DNA of 64,000 nt, taken from positions 124,001 to 188,000 of the forward strand of contig JADJHE010000003.1 of the NCBI GenBank assembly GCA_016707685.1, in the 5' to 3' direction. The position numbers were made by a program, and so were the translations under genes. Position 1 is the stretch's first letter. Each line of letters opens with the position of its first letter. The DNA comes from Bacteroidota bacterium. Its GTDB lineage: Bacteria; Bacteroidota; Bacteroidia; 2-12-FULL-35-15. The notes below the pieces were generated by a model. That model made no database searches. It was not told the DNA's origin and was given only the letters and a program-made list of their open reading frames with translations. Of the stretch, positions 1-8,474 are shown piece after piece.

Positions 1-1
1 T

Positions 2-1546
2 GCTATGGCAGGAACGTACAGTGTAACGGTAACTACTAATGGTTGTACCAGTTTAGCAGGCACAACAGCAGTGGTGGTAAATGCTACACCCGCAACACCT
101 TCAGTAAATAGCAATACTCCTGTTTGTGCGGGATCAACCATAAATTTAACAACAGCAGCTGTAACAGGAGCAACATACGCATGGACAGGCCCAAGTGCAT
201 TTACAAGTGCAGTTCAAAACCCAACCCGTCCAAGCTCAACAGTTGCAATGGCTGGCACATATAGCTTAACTGTAACAGTAGGTGGTTGTACAAGTGGTCC
301 AGGAACAACGAATGTTGTTGTGAATGCTGTTCCAGCAACGCCAACAGCAAGCAGCAATACTCCTGTTTGTGCTGGAAGTACAATTAATTTAGCTACTCCA
401 GCTGTAACAGGGGCAACTTATACGTGGACAGGTCCAAGTGCATTTACAAGCACCACTCAAAATCCAACTCGTCCAACATCTACAGTTGCTATGGCAGGAA
501 CATACAGTGTAACTGTAACAGTTGGTGGTTGTACAAGTTTAGCAGGTACAACAGCAGTGGTCGTAAATACTACCCCAGCAACACCAACAGCAAGTAGCAA
601 TACTCCTGTTTGTGCTGGAAGTACAATTAATTTAACTACACCAGCTGTAACAGGCGCAACATACGCATGGACAGGCCCAAGTGCGTTTACAAGCGCTACA
701 CAAAACCCAACCCGTCCAACAGCAACAGTTGCAATGGCAGGCACATACAGCGTAACAGTAACAGTTGGTGGTTGTACAAGTTTAGCAGGAACAACTGCAG
801 TAGTTGTAAATGCTGTTCCAGCAACACCAACAGCAAGTAGCAATACTCCTGTTTGTACAGGTAATACAATCAATTTAGCAACTCCTGCAGTAACAGGTGC
901 AACCTATGCATGGTCAGGTCCGAGCGCATTCACAAGCACATCTCAAAATGCTTCTCGTCCAACATCAACACTTGCAATGGCTGGAACATACAGTGTAACT
1001 GTAACAGTAGGTGGTTGTACAAGTTTAGCAGGAACAACAGCAGTTGTTGTGAATACTACACCAGCAACACCAACAGCAAGCAGCAATACTCCTGTTTGTT
1101 CTGGAAACACAATCAATTTGAGTACGCCAACTGTTGCAGGAGCAACGTATACATGGACAGGTCCAAGTACTTTTTCTAGTACAACTCAAAATGCAACTCG
1201 TCCTTCTTCTACAACAGCAATGGCTGGTACATACAGCGTTACCGTTACAACAAATGGTTGTACAAGTTTAGCCGGTACAACTGCAGTAATAGTAAATGCA
1301 ACTCCTGCAACACCAACAGCTAGTAGTAATACTCCTGTTTGTACTGGTGGAACAATAAATTTAACCACTCCAACTGTTGCGGGAGCAACGTATGCATGGA
1401 CAGGTCCAAGCTCGTTCTCGAGCACTTCTCAGAATCCAACACGCCCTTCTGCTACAAACGGAATGGCTGGTACATACAGTGTTACTGTTACTGCTGGTGG
1501 TTGTACTAGTTTAGCAGGTACAACAGCAGTTGTTGTAAGCGGATCG
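2..1546 (+). repeat. Tandem array of 243-bp coding repeats
   Basis: The marker word aatactcctgt (one unit with the same word slightly varied upstream) starts at 113, 356, 599, 842, 1085 and 1328, giving five successive spacings of exactly 243 bp (81 codons). A partial unit precedes position 113, so the array continues to the left of the window. Units differ by scattered, largely synonymous substitutions and no indels. This indicates duplication and homogenisation under selection for frame. Confidence 0.95.
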
Positions 1547-2563
1547 GTAACACCATCCGTAGCTACATCCATTGCTTCTGGTTCTAATTCAATTTGTTTA
1601 GGACAAACAGTTACGTTTATGGCGACTCCAACCAATGGTGGAACAAGCCCTACGTATCAATGGCAAGTAAATGGTGGAAATGCTGGAACTGGTGCTGTAT
1701 TTACATCAAGCACTTTGGCCGATGGCGATATTGTAACCTGTATCATGACAAGTAATTCTCCTTGTGCAAGTCCAGCAACAAGTACTTCAACTGGAATTGC
1801 GATGACCGTTTCCTCTTCTGTTGTTCCAAGTGTTGTTATAGCAGGCACAAGTACAATCTGTGCTGGTGATGCAACTACATTTACCGCAACACCTACGAAT
1901 GGCGGAACAACACCTACTTACCAATGGCAAGTGAATGGCTCAAATGCTGGAACAGGTGCAACATTCACATCTAATACATTAGCAAATGGGGATATAGTAA
2001 CGTGCATCATGACAAGCAATTCATCATGTGCAAGTCCAACAACAGCAACATCATCAGGAACAACAATGGTTGTAACAGGAATTCCATCTATACCTACAAT
2101 TTCACAAAATGTGAATGTGCTTACGTCTAGTTCGGCTATAGGCAACCAATGGTATTTAAATGGTGCAATTATTCCAGGTGCTACTTCTCAAACATATACG
2201 GTAACACAAAGTGGATTATACACAGTTGTTGTTACGGTGAATGGTTGTTCATCTGCTGCATCTGCAAGTTCTAACGTAACCGTTACGGGTGTTGAAGAGT
2301 CTGCAAATAGTCTTGTGTTTGACGTGTTCCCGAATCCAAATGATGGAAACTTTAATTTAAGCTTTAACGCAATCGAAAAATCGAATTATAAAATCGAGAT
2401 TTATAATACAATCGGTCAGCGAGTTTATAACGAAGACTTGAACAGCTTCCAGGGATTATATAACAGCAAAATAAGTGTTACTGATTATGGAAGAGGTGTT
2501 TATACAATTAGTTTAATTAATTCCGATAGTCATATCACAGTTAAGAAAATGATTGTCTATTAA
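2..2563 (+). CDS. Giant repetitive T9SS-secreted adhesin, 3' part
   Basis: This is the C-terminal 853 residues of a secreted surface protein; the frame is open at the left edge and already inside a repeat, so the true start lies upstream. It begins with Ig/PKD-like repeats of exactly 81 residues (cores such as TINLTTPAVTGATYAWTGPS and AGTYSVTVTVGGC, two Cys per unit). Two divergent 88-residue repeats follow (about 1547-2075, core PTYQWQVNG), then a further Ig-like segment with a NQWYLNG core. The last ~85 residues are a type A T9SS sorting domain (FPNPNDGNFNLSF, then a GVYTISL strand and a terminal KKMIVY). By family knowledge such proteins cross the outer membrane through T9SS and are anchored or released at the cell surface, commonly for adhesion or gliding. 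The ligand cannot be inferred. A strong terminator follows the stop. Confidence 0.9.
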   Translation, partial: AMAGTYSVTVTTNGCTSLAGTTAVVVNATPATPSVNSNTPVCAGSTINLTTAAVTGATYAWTGPSAFTSAVQNPTRPSSTVAMAGTYSLTVTVGGCTSGPGTTNVVVNAVPATPTASSNTPVCAGSTINLATPAVTGATYTWTGPSAFTSTTQNPTRPTSTVAMAGTYSVTVTVGGCTSLAGTTAVVVNTTPATPTASSNTPVCAGSTINLTTPAVTGATYAWTGPSAFTSATQNPTRPTATVAMAGTYSVTVTVGGCTSLAGTTAVVVNAVPATPTASSNTPVCTGNTINLATPAVTGATYAWSGPSAFTSTSQNASRPTSTLAMAGTYSVTVTVGGCTSLAGTTAVVVNTTPATPTASSNTPVCSGNTINLSTPTVAGATYTWTGPSTFSSTTQNATRPSSTTAMAGTYSVTVTTNGCTSLAGTTAVIVNATPATPTASSNTPVCTGGTINLTTPTVAGATYAWTGPSSFSSTSQNPTRPSATNGMAGTYSVTVTAGGCTSLAGTTAVVVSGSVTPSVATSIASGSNSICLGQTVTFMATPTNGGTSPTYQWQVNGGNAGTGAVFTSSTLADGDIVTCIMTSNSPCASPATSTSTGIAMTVSSSVVPSVVIAGTSTICAGDATTFTATPTNGGTTPTYQWQVNGSNAGTGATFTSNTLANGDIVTCIMTSNSSCASPTTATSSGTTMVVTGIPSIPTISQNVNVLTSSSAIGNQWYLNGAIIPGATSQTYTVTQSGLYTVVVTVNGCSSAASASSNVTVTGVEESANSLVFDVFPNPNDGNFNLSFNAIEKSNYKIEIYNTIGQRVYNEDLNSFQGLYNSKISVTDYGRGVYTISLINSDSHITVKKMIVY

Positions 2564-2594
2564 TATGTTGTAGCTTAATCGAATAATTTTAGAT

Positions 2595-2633
2595 AAAAAA
2601 AGAGCCTCCAAAATAATTGGAGGCTCTTTTTTT
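2595..2633 (+). terminator. Rho-independent terminator after the adhesin gene
   Basis: A perfect 10-bp stem, agagcctcca (2601-2610) with tggaggctct (2618-2627), encloses a 7-nt loop. It is flanked by an A-run and a T-run that extend the stem and supply the U-tract. Confidence 0.92.
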
Positions 2634-2932
2634 ATTAATACATTAATTGTCCTTAATTTATATTTGTAATCGTCTGAAATTTAAAGTTTTAGTTAAAATA
2701 AATACAATTATTAATGAATAGTTAAAAGCTTTTAATGGATAGTTAAACAATATTTAAACGATTAAATTTTGCATTGATCTCTCCTTTTTTTAAGATTAAT
2801 TGAGTTCTGTTTATTGTCTTTTTATTCTTTTTTAAAATATTCTTCAACATGCGTTCTTCAAGTTGTTTGTTTGCCAAAAACATCCCTTAGTCTAAAAAAC
2901 AAAAGAATCCAGACTTTGTATGCACAAAACAG

Positions 2933-2940
2933 TAAATTTG
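2933..2940 (+). promoter_or_regulatory. Candidate -7 element for the nuo operon
   Basis: TAAATTTG matches the Bacteroidota -7 consensus TAnnTTTG and lies 69 nt before the nuoA start. The nearest TTTG (2915-2918) leaves only 14 nt of spacer, shorter than the usual 19-21, so the -33 element is uncertain. The rest of the 446-bp gap 2564-3009 holds the upstream terminator and AT-rich DNA with no convincing gene. Confidence 0.4.
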
Positions 2941-3009
2941 TCCTGAAAATTTGGGTTATTTAAAAAGAAATACCTAAAATTGAGGTCGAAAATAAAACTA
3001 TAAAATTTT

Positions 3010-3381
3010 ATGCCAACACAAAGTGCTCCAATCGATTTTCTTCCAATCGCATTAATGTTTGTAGTTGCTCTTGGATTTGTTGTAACAACAATGGTTGTAA
3101 CCCACATGCTTGGGCCAAAACGCAAATCAAAAATTAAAAATGACACCTTTGAGTGTGGTATCGAGGTTCAAGGAAATGCTCGTATCCCCTTTTCTATTAA
3201 ATATTTTCTTGTTGCTATTCTATTTGTATTGTTCGATGTGGAGGTAATCTTCATGTACCCTTGGGCAGTAAACTTTAAAGAGCTTGGTTTGGTTGGCTTT
3301 TTGGAAATGCTAACCTTTGTTGGCTTTCTATTAGTTGGCTTTTATTATATCCTTAAAAAAGGTGCATTAAAGTGGGAATAA
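3010..3381 (+). CDS. nuoA: NADH-quinone oxidoreductase subunit A
   Basis: Small membrane subunit of respiratory complex I, at the junction of the peripheral arm and the proton-pumping membrane arm near the quinone site. The 123 residues carry three hydrophobic helices (about 10-33, 62-84 and 90-113). The conserved TFECGIE loop lies between helices 1 and 2, with the family's Cys and Glu. Length is normal for NuoA. It is the first gene of the nuo cluster; the next ORF, an unrelated exported protein, starts 13 nt after its stop, which suggests co-transcription. The start ATG is the only one that gives the complete first helix. Confidence 0.97.
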   Translation: MPTQSAPIDFLPIALMFVVALGFVVTTMVVTHMLGPKRKSKIKNDTFECGIEVQGNARIPFSIKYFLVAILFVLFDVEVIFMYPWAVNFKELGLVGFLEMLTFVGFLLVGFYYILKKGALKWE

Positions 3382-3394
3382 GCAAACAGAAACG

Positions 3395-3793
3395 ATGAAG
3401 ACTCTTTTAAAAATCACATTTTTATTTTTAATTATCAGCAACATCAGTTTTGCTCAGAAAGGAACACCCTTGTTTTCAATTTGTGGTAAAACAGGTAATT
3501 GCACCATGACATGGGAAGAGTTTTCGAAATGCAAAAAAGTCTTAGTTCCTACCGATAAAAAAATAACGATAGGAACTTTTCTTGTTACCGTACAAAAAGC
3601 TGAACGAAAAGATTCTACTTATATCGAATTTCAAGAAAAGGGTGGCCTATTCAGTAAAAGCTCACTTGAAGTAATTGAGAAACTTCACAAAGACAAAAAA
3701 CTAGGAAATAAAATTGTTATTGAAGCAGTAGAAATATTGCAAAGTGGTCAGCCTGCCCGTAAAGGAGCAGGCATGGTAATAACATTAAATTAA
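3395..3793 (+). CDS. Small exported protein of unknown function, nuo-embedded paralog 1
   Basis: I do not recognise a named family. The 132-residue product has a clear Sec signal peptide (MKTLLKITFLFLIISNISFA, cleavage before Q) and a mature part of about 110 residues. It shares a pattern with the ORF at 4403: CGKTGNC near the mature N-terminus, an EFxKCxK segment with a third Cys, an IEKLHKDKKL helix, and a C-terminal RKGAGMVITL strand. Three Cys are therefore conserved between the two. It lies 13 nt after nuoA and 41 nt before nuoB on the same strand, so it is probably co-transcribed with complex I genes. A periplasmic role is inferred only from the signal peptide. It is not a known complex I subunit. 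Confidence 0.8.
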   Translation: MKTLLKITFLFLIISNISFAQKGTPLFSICGKTGNCTMTWEEFSKCKKVLVPTDKKITIGTFLVTVQKAERKDSTYIEFQEKGGLFSKSSLEVIEKLHKDKKLGNKIVIEAVEILQSGQPARKGAGMVITLN

Positions 3794-3834
3794 ATTATTG
3801 TTGCAAACATTGTTTGCTCTAAACCCTAAGATAA

Positions 3835-4392
3835 ATGAGTACAATACAAAAATCAAAAATCGAATTAGCAAAAGCGCCTGAAGGTATTGAAGGACCCGGT
3901 TTTTTTGCTACCCAAATTGATAAAGTAGTTGGTATGGCTCGTGCAAATTCATTGTGGCCTTTACCTTTTGCTACTTCATGTTGCGGTATTGAATTTATGG
4001 CAACAATGGCTTCTACCTACGATTTAGGTCGTTTTGGTGCGGAGCGCTTAAGCTTTTCACCTCGTCAAGCAGATTTACTAATGGTGATGGGAACAATTTC
4101 TAAAAAAATGGCTCCTGTTCTTCGTCAAGTATACGAGCAAATGGCAGAACCAAAATGGGTATTGTCAATGGGCGCATGTGCATCCAGCGGTGGTGTATTT
4201 GATACTTACAGCGTATTGCAAGGGATTGATAGAATTATACCTGTTGATGTTTATATTCCAGGTTGCCCTCCTCGTCCCGAACAAGTGTTGGATGGAATTC
4301 TTCAAATTCAAGAATTAGCAAAATCTGAATCAATCAGAAGAAGAGATTCTGAAGAGTACAAAAACATGTTAGCTAAATATAATATTGAATAA
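3835..4392 (+). CDS. nuoB: NADH-quinone oxidoreductase subunit B
   Basis: Peripheral-arm subunit that carries the N2 [4Fe-4S] cluster, the last electron carrier before quinone. The 185 residues show the family ligands: the tandem Cys49-Cys50 in SCCGIEFM, Cys115 in GACASSGG and Cys144 in PGCPPRPE. All four are present, so the subunit looks functional. It is flanked on both sides by the two paralogous exported proteins, an unusual arrangement inside a nuo operon. Length is typical for the family. Confidence 0.98.
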   Translation: MSTIQKSKIELAKAPEGIEGPGFFATQIDKVVGMARANSLWPLPFATSCCGIEFMATMASTYDLGRFGAERLSFSPRQADLLMVMGTISKKMAPVLRQVYEQMAEPKWVLSMGACASSGGVFDTYSVLQGIDRIIPVDVYIPGCPPRPEQVLDGILQIQELAKSESIRRRDSEEYKNMLAKYNIE

Positions 4393-4402
4393 AACTGATA
4401 AA

Positions 4403-4792
4403 ATGAAAAAGAATATTCTACTTATAGTTTTGTTAGTCATGAGTTCGGTTATTGTTTTTGCTCAGGAGAAGACTAAAGCGAGTATCTATTCCTTATGTGG
4501 AGAGTCGGGGAATTGTACAATTCCTTTAGATGAATTCAAAAAGTGTGATAAAAAATTAATTTCAACTATTAGTGGAGTAAAAATTTCTTCATTTGTGATA
4601 TCGATAAAAAAAGAAGATGGCCAATTTATAGATATTAAAATAATAGGAGATACATTTAGTGAAGACTCAATTAAATCAATTGAAAAATTAGTATCAAACA
4701 ATAAATTAGTTCAAGTTAATATTGAACAGGTTTGGATTTCTGATAATGGTCAAGGAAGAAAAGCACCAGGGATGACCATAAAAATTAAATAG
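4403..4792 (+). CDS. Small exported protein of unknown function, nuo-embedded paralog 2
   Basis: Paralog of the ORF at 3395, with the same layout: signal peptide (MKKNILLIVLLVMSSVIVFA, cleavage before Q), CGESGNC motif, EFKKCDK segment, IEKLVSNNKL helix and a C-terminal RKAPGMTIKI strand. The ATG at 4403 is chosen over an upstream TTG at 4385, because the TTG overlaps the nuoB stop and adds a charged extension before the signal peptide. The mature protein is about 109 residues and Lys-rich. It lies 10 nt after nuoB and 33 nt before nuoC. Function is unknown. The identity to paralog 1 is moderate, so the duplication is not recent. Confidence 0.8.
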   Translation: MKKNILLIVLLVMSSVIVFAQEKTKASIYSLCGESGNCTIPLDEFKKCDKKLISTISGVKISSFVISIKKEDGQFIDIKIIGDTFSEDSIKSIEKLVSNNKLVQVNIEQVWISDNGQGRKAPGMTIKIK

Positions 4793-4825
4793 TATATTTT
4801 AAATTACTAAGCACTGATTCAAGAT

Positions 4826-5329
4826 ATGAATAATTTATTAAGCACAATAGAGGAAAAACTAAAAGCAAAATTCGGAGAAGGAATTCTTTCTGCTGAAATG
4901 CATTACGATTTTCCTGTATTTACAATCAGAAAAGACATCATTCATGATGTAATTAAATTTTTAAAAGAAGACGAAGAATTAGCATTTGGATTTTTAACTA
5001 CCATGTGTGGTTTACATTATCCTGATAATGCTGGACACGAATTAGGTGTTATGTATCAATTACACAACATGCCCAAAAATTATCGTATTCGCTTAAAAAC
5101 ATTCTTTGCTATTTCTGATCCGCAAATTCCTACTATTACCGACTTGTATGCATCTGCAAACTGGATGGAACGTCAGGAGTTTGATTTTTTTGGAATCATA
5201 TTCAAAGGTCATCCAAACTTAAAACGTATTTTAAATATGGATGAAATGACGTATCATCCTATGCGTAAAGAATACCCATTTGAGGATGGAACACGCGAAG
5301 ATAAAGATGATAAAATGTTTGGACGATAA
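4826..5329 (+). CDS. nuoC: NADH-quinone oxidoreductase subunit C
   Basis: Peripheral-arm 30-kDa subunit of complex I, a structural partner of NuoD. The 167 residues show the family signature in the region WMERQEFDFFGIIFKGHPNL followed by RILNMDE and a C-terminal MRKEYPFE segment. No cofactor is bound by this subunit. Length is normal for an unfused NuoC. It is separated from nuoD by 12 nt, and NuoC and NuoD are separate proteins here rather than the fused NuoCD of enterobacteria. Confidence 0.97.
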   Translation: MNNLLSTIEEKLKAKFGEGILSAEMHYDFPVFTIRKDIIHDVIKFLKEDEELAFGFLTTMCGLHYPDNAGHELGVMYQLHNMPKNYRIRLKTFFAISDPQIPTITDLYASANWMERQEFDFFGIIFKGHPNLKRILNMDEMTYHPMRKEYPFEDGTREDKDDKMFGR

Positions 5330-5341
5330 AACAGTATTACC

Positions 5342-6553
5342 ATGAGCAAAGAAAAAAATACGAATACTGATATCATAGAAAAAGAGTATACTACTCTTAA
5401 TCTTGGACCTACACATCCTGCAACACATGGAATTTTCCAGAACGTGTTAAAAATGGATGGTGAACTTATTGTTGAAGGTGAATCTACCGTTGGTTATATC
5501 CATCGTGCATTTGAAAAAATTGCTGAGCGTAGACCATACTATCAAATTACTGTTCTTACCGATCGTTTAAATTATTGTTCATCTCCAATCAATAATCTTG
5601 GTTGGCACATGACGGTTGAAAAACTTTTGAAAATTGAAATTCCTAAACGTGTTCAATACCTACGCGTTATCATCATGGAATTAGCTCGTATTTCCGATCA
5701 TATTATTTGTAATAGCGTTATTGGTGTTGATACAGGTGCTATGACAGGTTTCTTGTACATCTTCCAACAAAGAGAAAGTATCTATGATATTTTCGAAGAA
5801 TTGTGTGGTGCACGTTTAACAACAAACATCGGACGTATTGGTGGTTTAGAAAGAGATTTTTCTCCAAAAGCTTGGGCATTAATCGATAAATTTTTAGCTG
5901 AATTTCCCGCTAAATTAAAAGAGTTTGAAAATCTTTTAATGCGTAACCGTATTTTTATGGATCGTACTATTAAGTGTGGTCCTATCTCAGCAGAAATGGC
6001 TTTGGAATATGGTTTTACTGGTCCAAATTTACGTGCTGCTGGTGTTGATTACGATGTACGTGTAATGAATCCATATTGCTCTTACGAAGAATTTGAATTT
6101 ACTGTTCCAGTTGGAACACAAGGTGATACGTATGATCGTTTTATGGTGCGTGAAGAAGAAATGTGGCAAAGTTTAAGCATCATTAAACAAGCGATTGAAA
6201 AAGTAAAAAAAGAACCAGCAGGTGTTTATCATGCTGATGTTCCTGAATTTTTCTTGCCTCCTAAAGAAGAAGTTTACAACAACATGGAAGCTTTAATCTA
6301 TCACTTCAAAATTGTGATGGGAGAAGCAGATGTTCCTGTTGGTGAAGTATATCATTGTGTTGAAGGTGGTAATGGCGAATTGGGTTATTATTTAATAAGT
6401 GATGGTGGTAGAGCTCCTTATCGTATGCACATTCGCAGACCATGCTTTATCTATTACCAAGCATATACCGAAATGATTAAAGGTGCTTTATTGTCGGATG
6501 CAATTCTTACAATGAGTAGTATGAATGTAATTGCAGGCGAGTTAGACGCTTAA
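5342..6553 (+). CDS. nuoD: NADH-quinone oxidoreductase subunit D
   Basis: The 49-kDa subunit that forms the quinone-binding cavity with NuoB. The 403 residues start with a short charged leader, then the conserved LGPTHPATHG loop (about residues 21-30), with the His that lines the quinone site. Later come the DRLNYCSSPINN and GRIGGLERDF segments and the C-terminal DPVFGEVDR-equivalent tail ending MNVIAGELDA. Related to [NiFe] hydrogenase large subunits but without the metal-binding Cys pairs. It is followed by a 67-bp spacer before nuoE. Confidence 0.97.
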   Translation: MSKEKNTNTDIIEKEYTTLNLGPTHPATHGIFQNVLKMDGELIVEGESTVGYIHRAFEKIAERRPYYQITVLTDRLNYCSSPINNLGWHMTVEKLLKIEIPKRVQYLRVIIMELARISDHIICNSVIGVDTGAMTGFLYIFQQRESIYDIFEELCGARLTTNIGRIGGLERDFSPKAWALIDKFLAEFPAKLKEFENLLMRNRIFMDRTIKCGPISAEMALEYGFTGPNLRAAGVDYDVRVMNPYCSYEEFEFTVPVGTQGDTYDRFMVREEEMWQSLSIIKQAIEKVKKEPAGVYHADVPEFFLPPKEEVYNNMEALIYHFKIVMGEADVPVGEVYHCVEGGNGELGYYLISDGGRAPYRMHIRRPCFIYYQAYTEMIKGALLSDAILTMSSMNVIAGELDA

Positions 6554-6579
6554 AATAAAGTTTGAAAAATAGAATAATT

Positions 6580-6612
6580 TAAACTCAGCGGCCTTACCGC
6601 CACTGCGAGAAA
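6580..6612. repeat. Short GC-rich palindrome-like word between nuoD and nuoE
   Basis: The spacer contains cagcggccttaccgcc followed by actgcgagaaa, much richer in G+C than the surroundings. It resembles the word gcgcctctgcggtgagaaa found upstream of the symporter at 17517-17541. Two related intergenic words suggest a dispersed repeat. With only two copies visible the family is tentative. Confidence 0.35.
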
Positions 6613-6620
6613 AAATAAAG

Positions 6621-7104
6621 ATGAGTAACGAAATAAAATTTAACGAAGAAGCGCTTGCAACAGTCAATAAGATTATTGCACGCTATCCAAAAGGCAAACA
6701 CAAATCAGCATTGCTTCCAATTTTACATGTTGCACAAGCTGAATTTGGTGGTTGGTTAAGCCCAGAAACAATGGATTACGTTGCTTCTATTTTAAACATC
6801 AAACCAATTGAAGTATATGAAGTAGCATCGTTCTATTCCATGTACAACCTTAAACCTGTCGGAAAATGTTTGTTGGAAGTTTGTCGTACTTCATCGTGCT
6901 GGACACGTGGTGCAGAAGATGTTGTAAAACACATTGAAAAACGTTTAAACATTAAAGAAGGTGAAACTACAAAAGATGGAATGTTTACCTTGCTCGTTCC
7001 ATGAAAATTTAACAATGGAAAAAGTGGATGCTCTTATTGAAGAATACCGTGCTGCTAACAAACAAAGAAGTTATACTGATTTAGATTATAAAAACACATT
7101 ATAA
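6621..7104 (+). pseudogene. nuoE: NADH-quinone oxidoreductase subunit E, broken by an internal deletion with frameshift
   Basis: NuoE is the thioredoxin-fold 24-kDa subunit carrying the N1a [2Fe-2S] cluster beside NuoF. The frame from 6621 is normal for about 125 residues and includes the first ligand pair in VCRTSSCW. It then ends prematurely at TGA 7002-7004. The family's C-terminus (ENLTMEKVDALIEEYR and onward) is encoded from 7003 to TAA 7102-7104 in another frame. What is missing at the join is about 20 residues that normally hold the second ligand pair (ECLGAC-type motif). As written, the product cannot bind its cluster. All other nuo genes are intact and the remnants are undegraded, so a read or assembly deletion is more likely than true gene loss. 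Confidence 0.88.
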
Positions 7105-7106
7105 GA

Positions 7107-8450
7107 ATGGGTAAGAAATTATTAATTCATAACGATAAAGTTCCAAACATCCATACACTTCAAGTGTATCGTGAGCATGGTGGATATGCTTCTGTTGAGA
7201 AAGCATTAAAATCAATGACTCCAAATGATGTTGTGGAAGAAGTAAAAAAATCAGGACTAAGAGGTCGTGGTGGTGCAGGTTTCCCTACAGGAATGAAATG
7301 GAGCTTTTTAGCAAAACCTGAAGGTGTTGAGCGTTACCTTGTTTGTAATGCCGATGAATCAGAACCAGGAACATTCAAAGATCGTTACCTGATGGAGAAA
7401 ATCCCGCATGCATTAATTGAAGGAATGATCACGTCAAGTTTTGCATTGGGTGCTAAAACATCATACATCTATATCCGTGGTGAATATTTTTATGTTGCTC
7501 GTATTTTAGAAGCAGCAATTGAAGAAGCATACGCTGCAGGATTATTAGGAAAAAATATTTTAGGAACCGATTTCTCTCACGATTGCTACGTGCAAGTTGG
7601 TGGTGGCGCTTATATCTGTGGAGAAGAAACAGCTTTATTAGAATCATTAGAAGGTAAACGTGGTAACCCACGTATCAAACCACCATTCCCTGCTATCGCT
7701 GGTTTATATGGTTGCCCTACTGTTGTAAATAATGTGGAAACAATTGCTGCTGTTTGTCCAATCATTATGATGGGTGGCGATGAGTATGCAAAAATTGGTG
7801 TGGGTAGAAGTACAGGAACAAAATTAATTTCTGCTTCTGGACATATTAATAAACCTGGTGTTTATGAAATTGAATTAGGATTACCTGTTGAAGAATTTAT
7901 TTATTCAGATGAATATTGTGGTGGTATCATTAATGGTAGAAAACTAAAAGCAGTAATTGCAGGAGGTTCTTCAGTACCTGTATTACCAGCTGAATTGATT
8001 TTAAAAAATGATAAAGGTGAACCTCGTTTAATGACCTACGAATCGTTAAGTGAAGGGGGATTTGCTACAGGAACGATGTTAGGTTCTGGTGGATTTATGG
8101 TGTACGATGAAACAACAAGCATCGTAAAAAACCTTTATACACTTGCTCGTTTTTATCATCACGAAAGTTGTGGACAATGTTCTCCTTGTCGTGAAGGTAC
8201 TGGTTGGATGGAAAAAATTCTTCACCGCATTGTGGAAGGACATGGTAAGCCAAGTGATATTGATTTGTTATGGGATATTCAACGCAAAATTGAAGGAAAT
8301 ACTATTTGCCCATTAGGTGATGCTGCTGCATGGCCTGTTGCAAGTGCTATTCGTCACTTCCGTGCTGAGTTCGAAGAATACATTAACAATCCAAGTAAAA
8401 TAAAAGATGTTAAACATTATTACAGTGTGAACCAGTTAGCAGGTGCATAA
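7107..8450 (+). CDS. nuoF: NADH-quinone oxidoreductase subunit F
   Basis: NADH dehydrogenase module subunit that binds NADH, FMN and the N3 [4Fe-4S] cluster. The 447 residues contain GLRGRGGAGFPTG (about 50-62, FMN/NADH binding), CNADESEPGTFKDR (about 91-104) and GAYICGEETAL (about 172-182). The cluster-binding ESCGQCSPCREG lies near residue 353-364, with a later fourth Cys in TICPLGDAA. All expected ligands are present. It starts 2 nt after the restored end of nuoE, consistent with tight translational coupling of the two. Confidence 0.98.
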   Translation: MGKKLLIHNDKVPNIHTLQVYREHGGYASVEKALKSMTPNDVVEEVKKSGLRGRGGAGFPTGMKWSFLAKPEGVERYLVCNADESEPGTFKDRYLMEKIPHALIEGMITSSFALGAKTSYIYIRGEYFYVARILEAAIEEAYAAGLLGKNILGTDFSHDCYVQVGGGAYICGEETALLESLEGKRGNPRIKPPFPAIAGLYGCPTVVNNVETIAAVCPIIMMGGDEYAKIGVGRSTGTKLISASGHINKPGVYEIELGLPVEEFIYSDEYCGGIINGRKLKAVIAGGSSVPVLPAELILKNDKGEPRLMTYESLSEGGFATGTMLGSGGFMVYDETTSIVKNLYTLARFYHHESCGQCSPCREGTGWMEKILHRIVEGHGKPSDIDLLWDIQRKIEGNTICPLGDAAAWPVASAIRHFRAEFEEYINNPSKIKDVKHYYSVNQLAGA

Positions 8451-8474
8451 TTGTAAATTGTAAAAGATATAAAG

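Noticed and set aside
457..873. 138-aa open frame on the - strand inside the 243-bp repeat array
   Set aside because: Mirror of the repeat; it repeats every 81 codons because the coding strand does.
2..1546. CRISPR-like interpretation of the 243-bp repeats
   Set aside because: Units are contiguous, in frame and lack unique spacers; they are coding repeats.
2892..3146. 84-aa open frame on the - strand over the nuoA start
   Set aside because: Antisense to nuoA with no signal sequence, promoter or homology; composition reflects the other strand.
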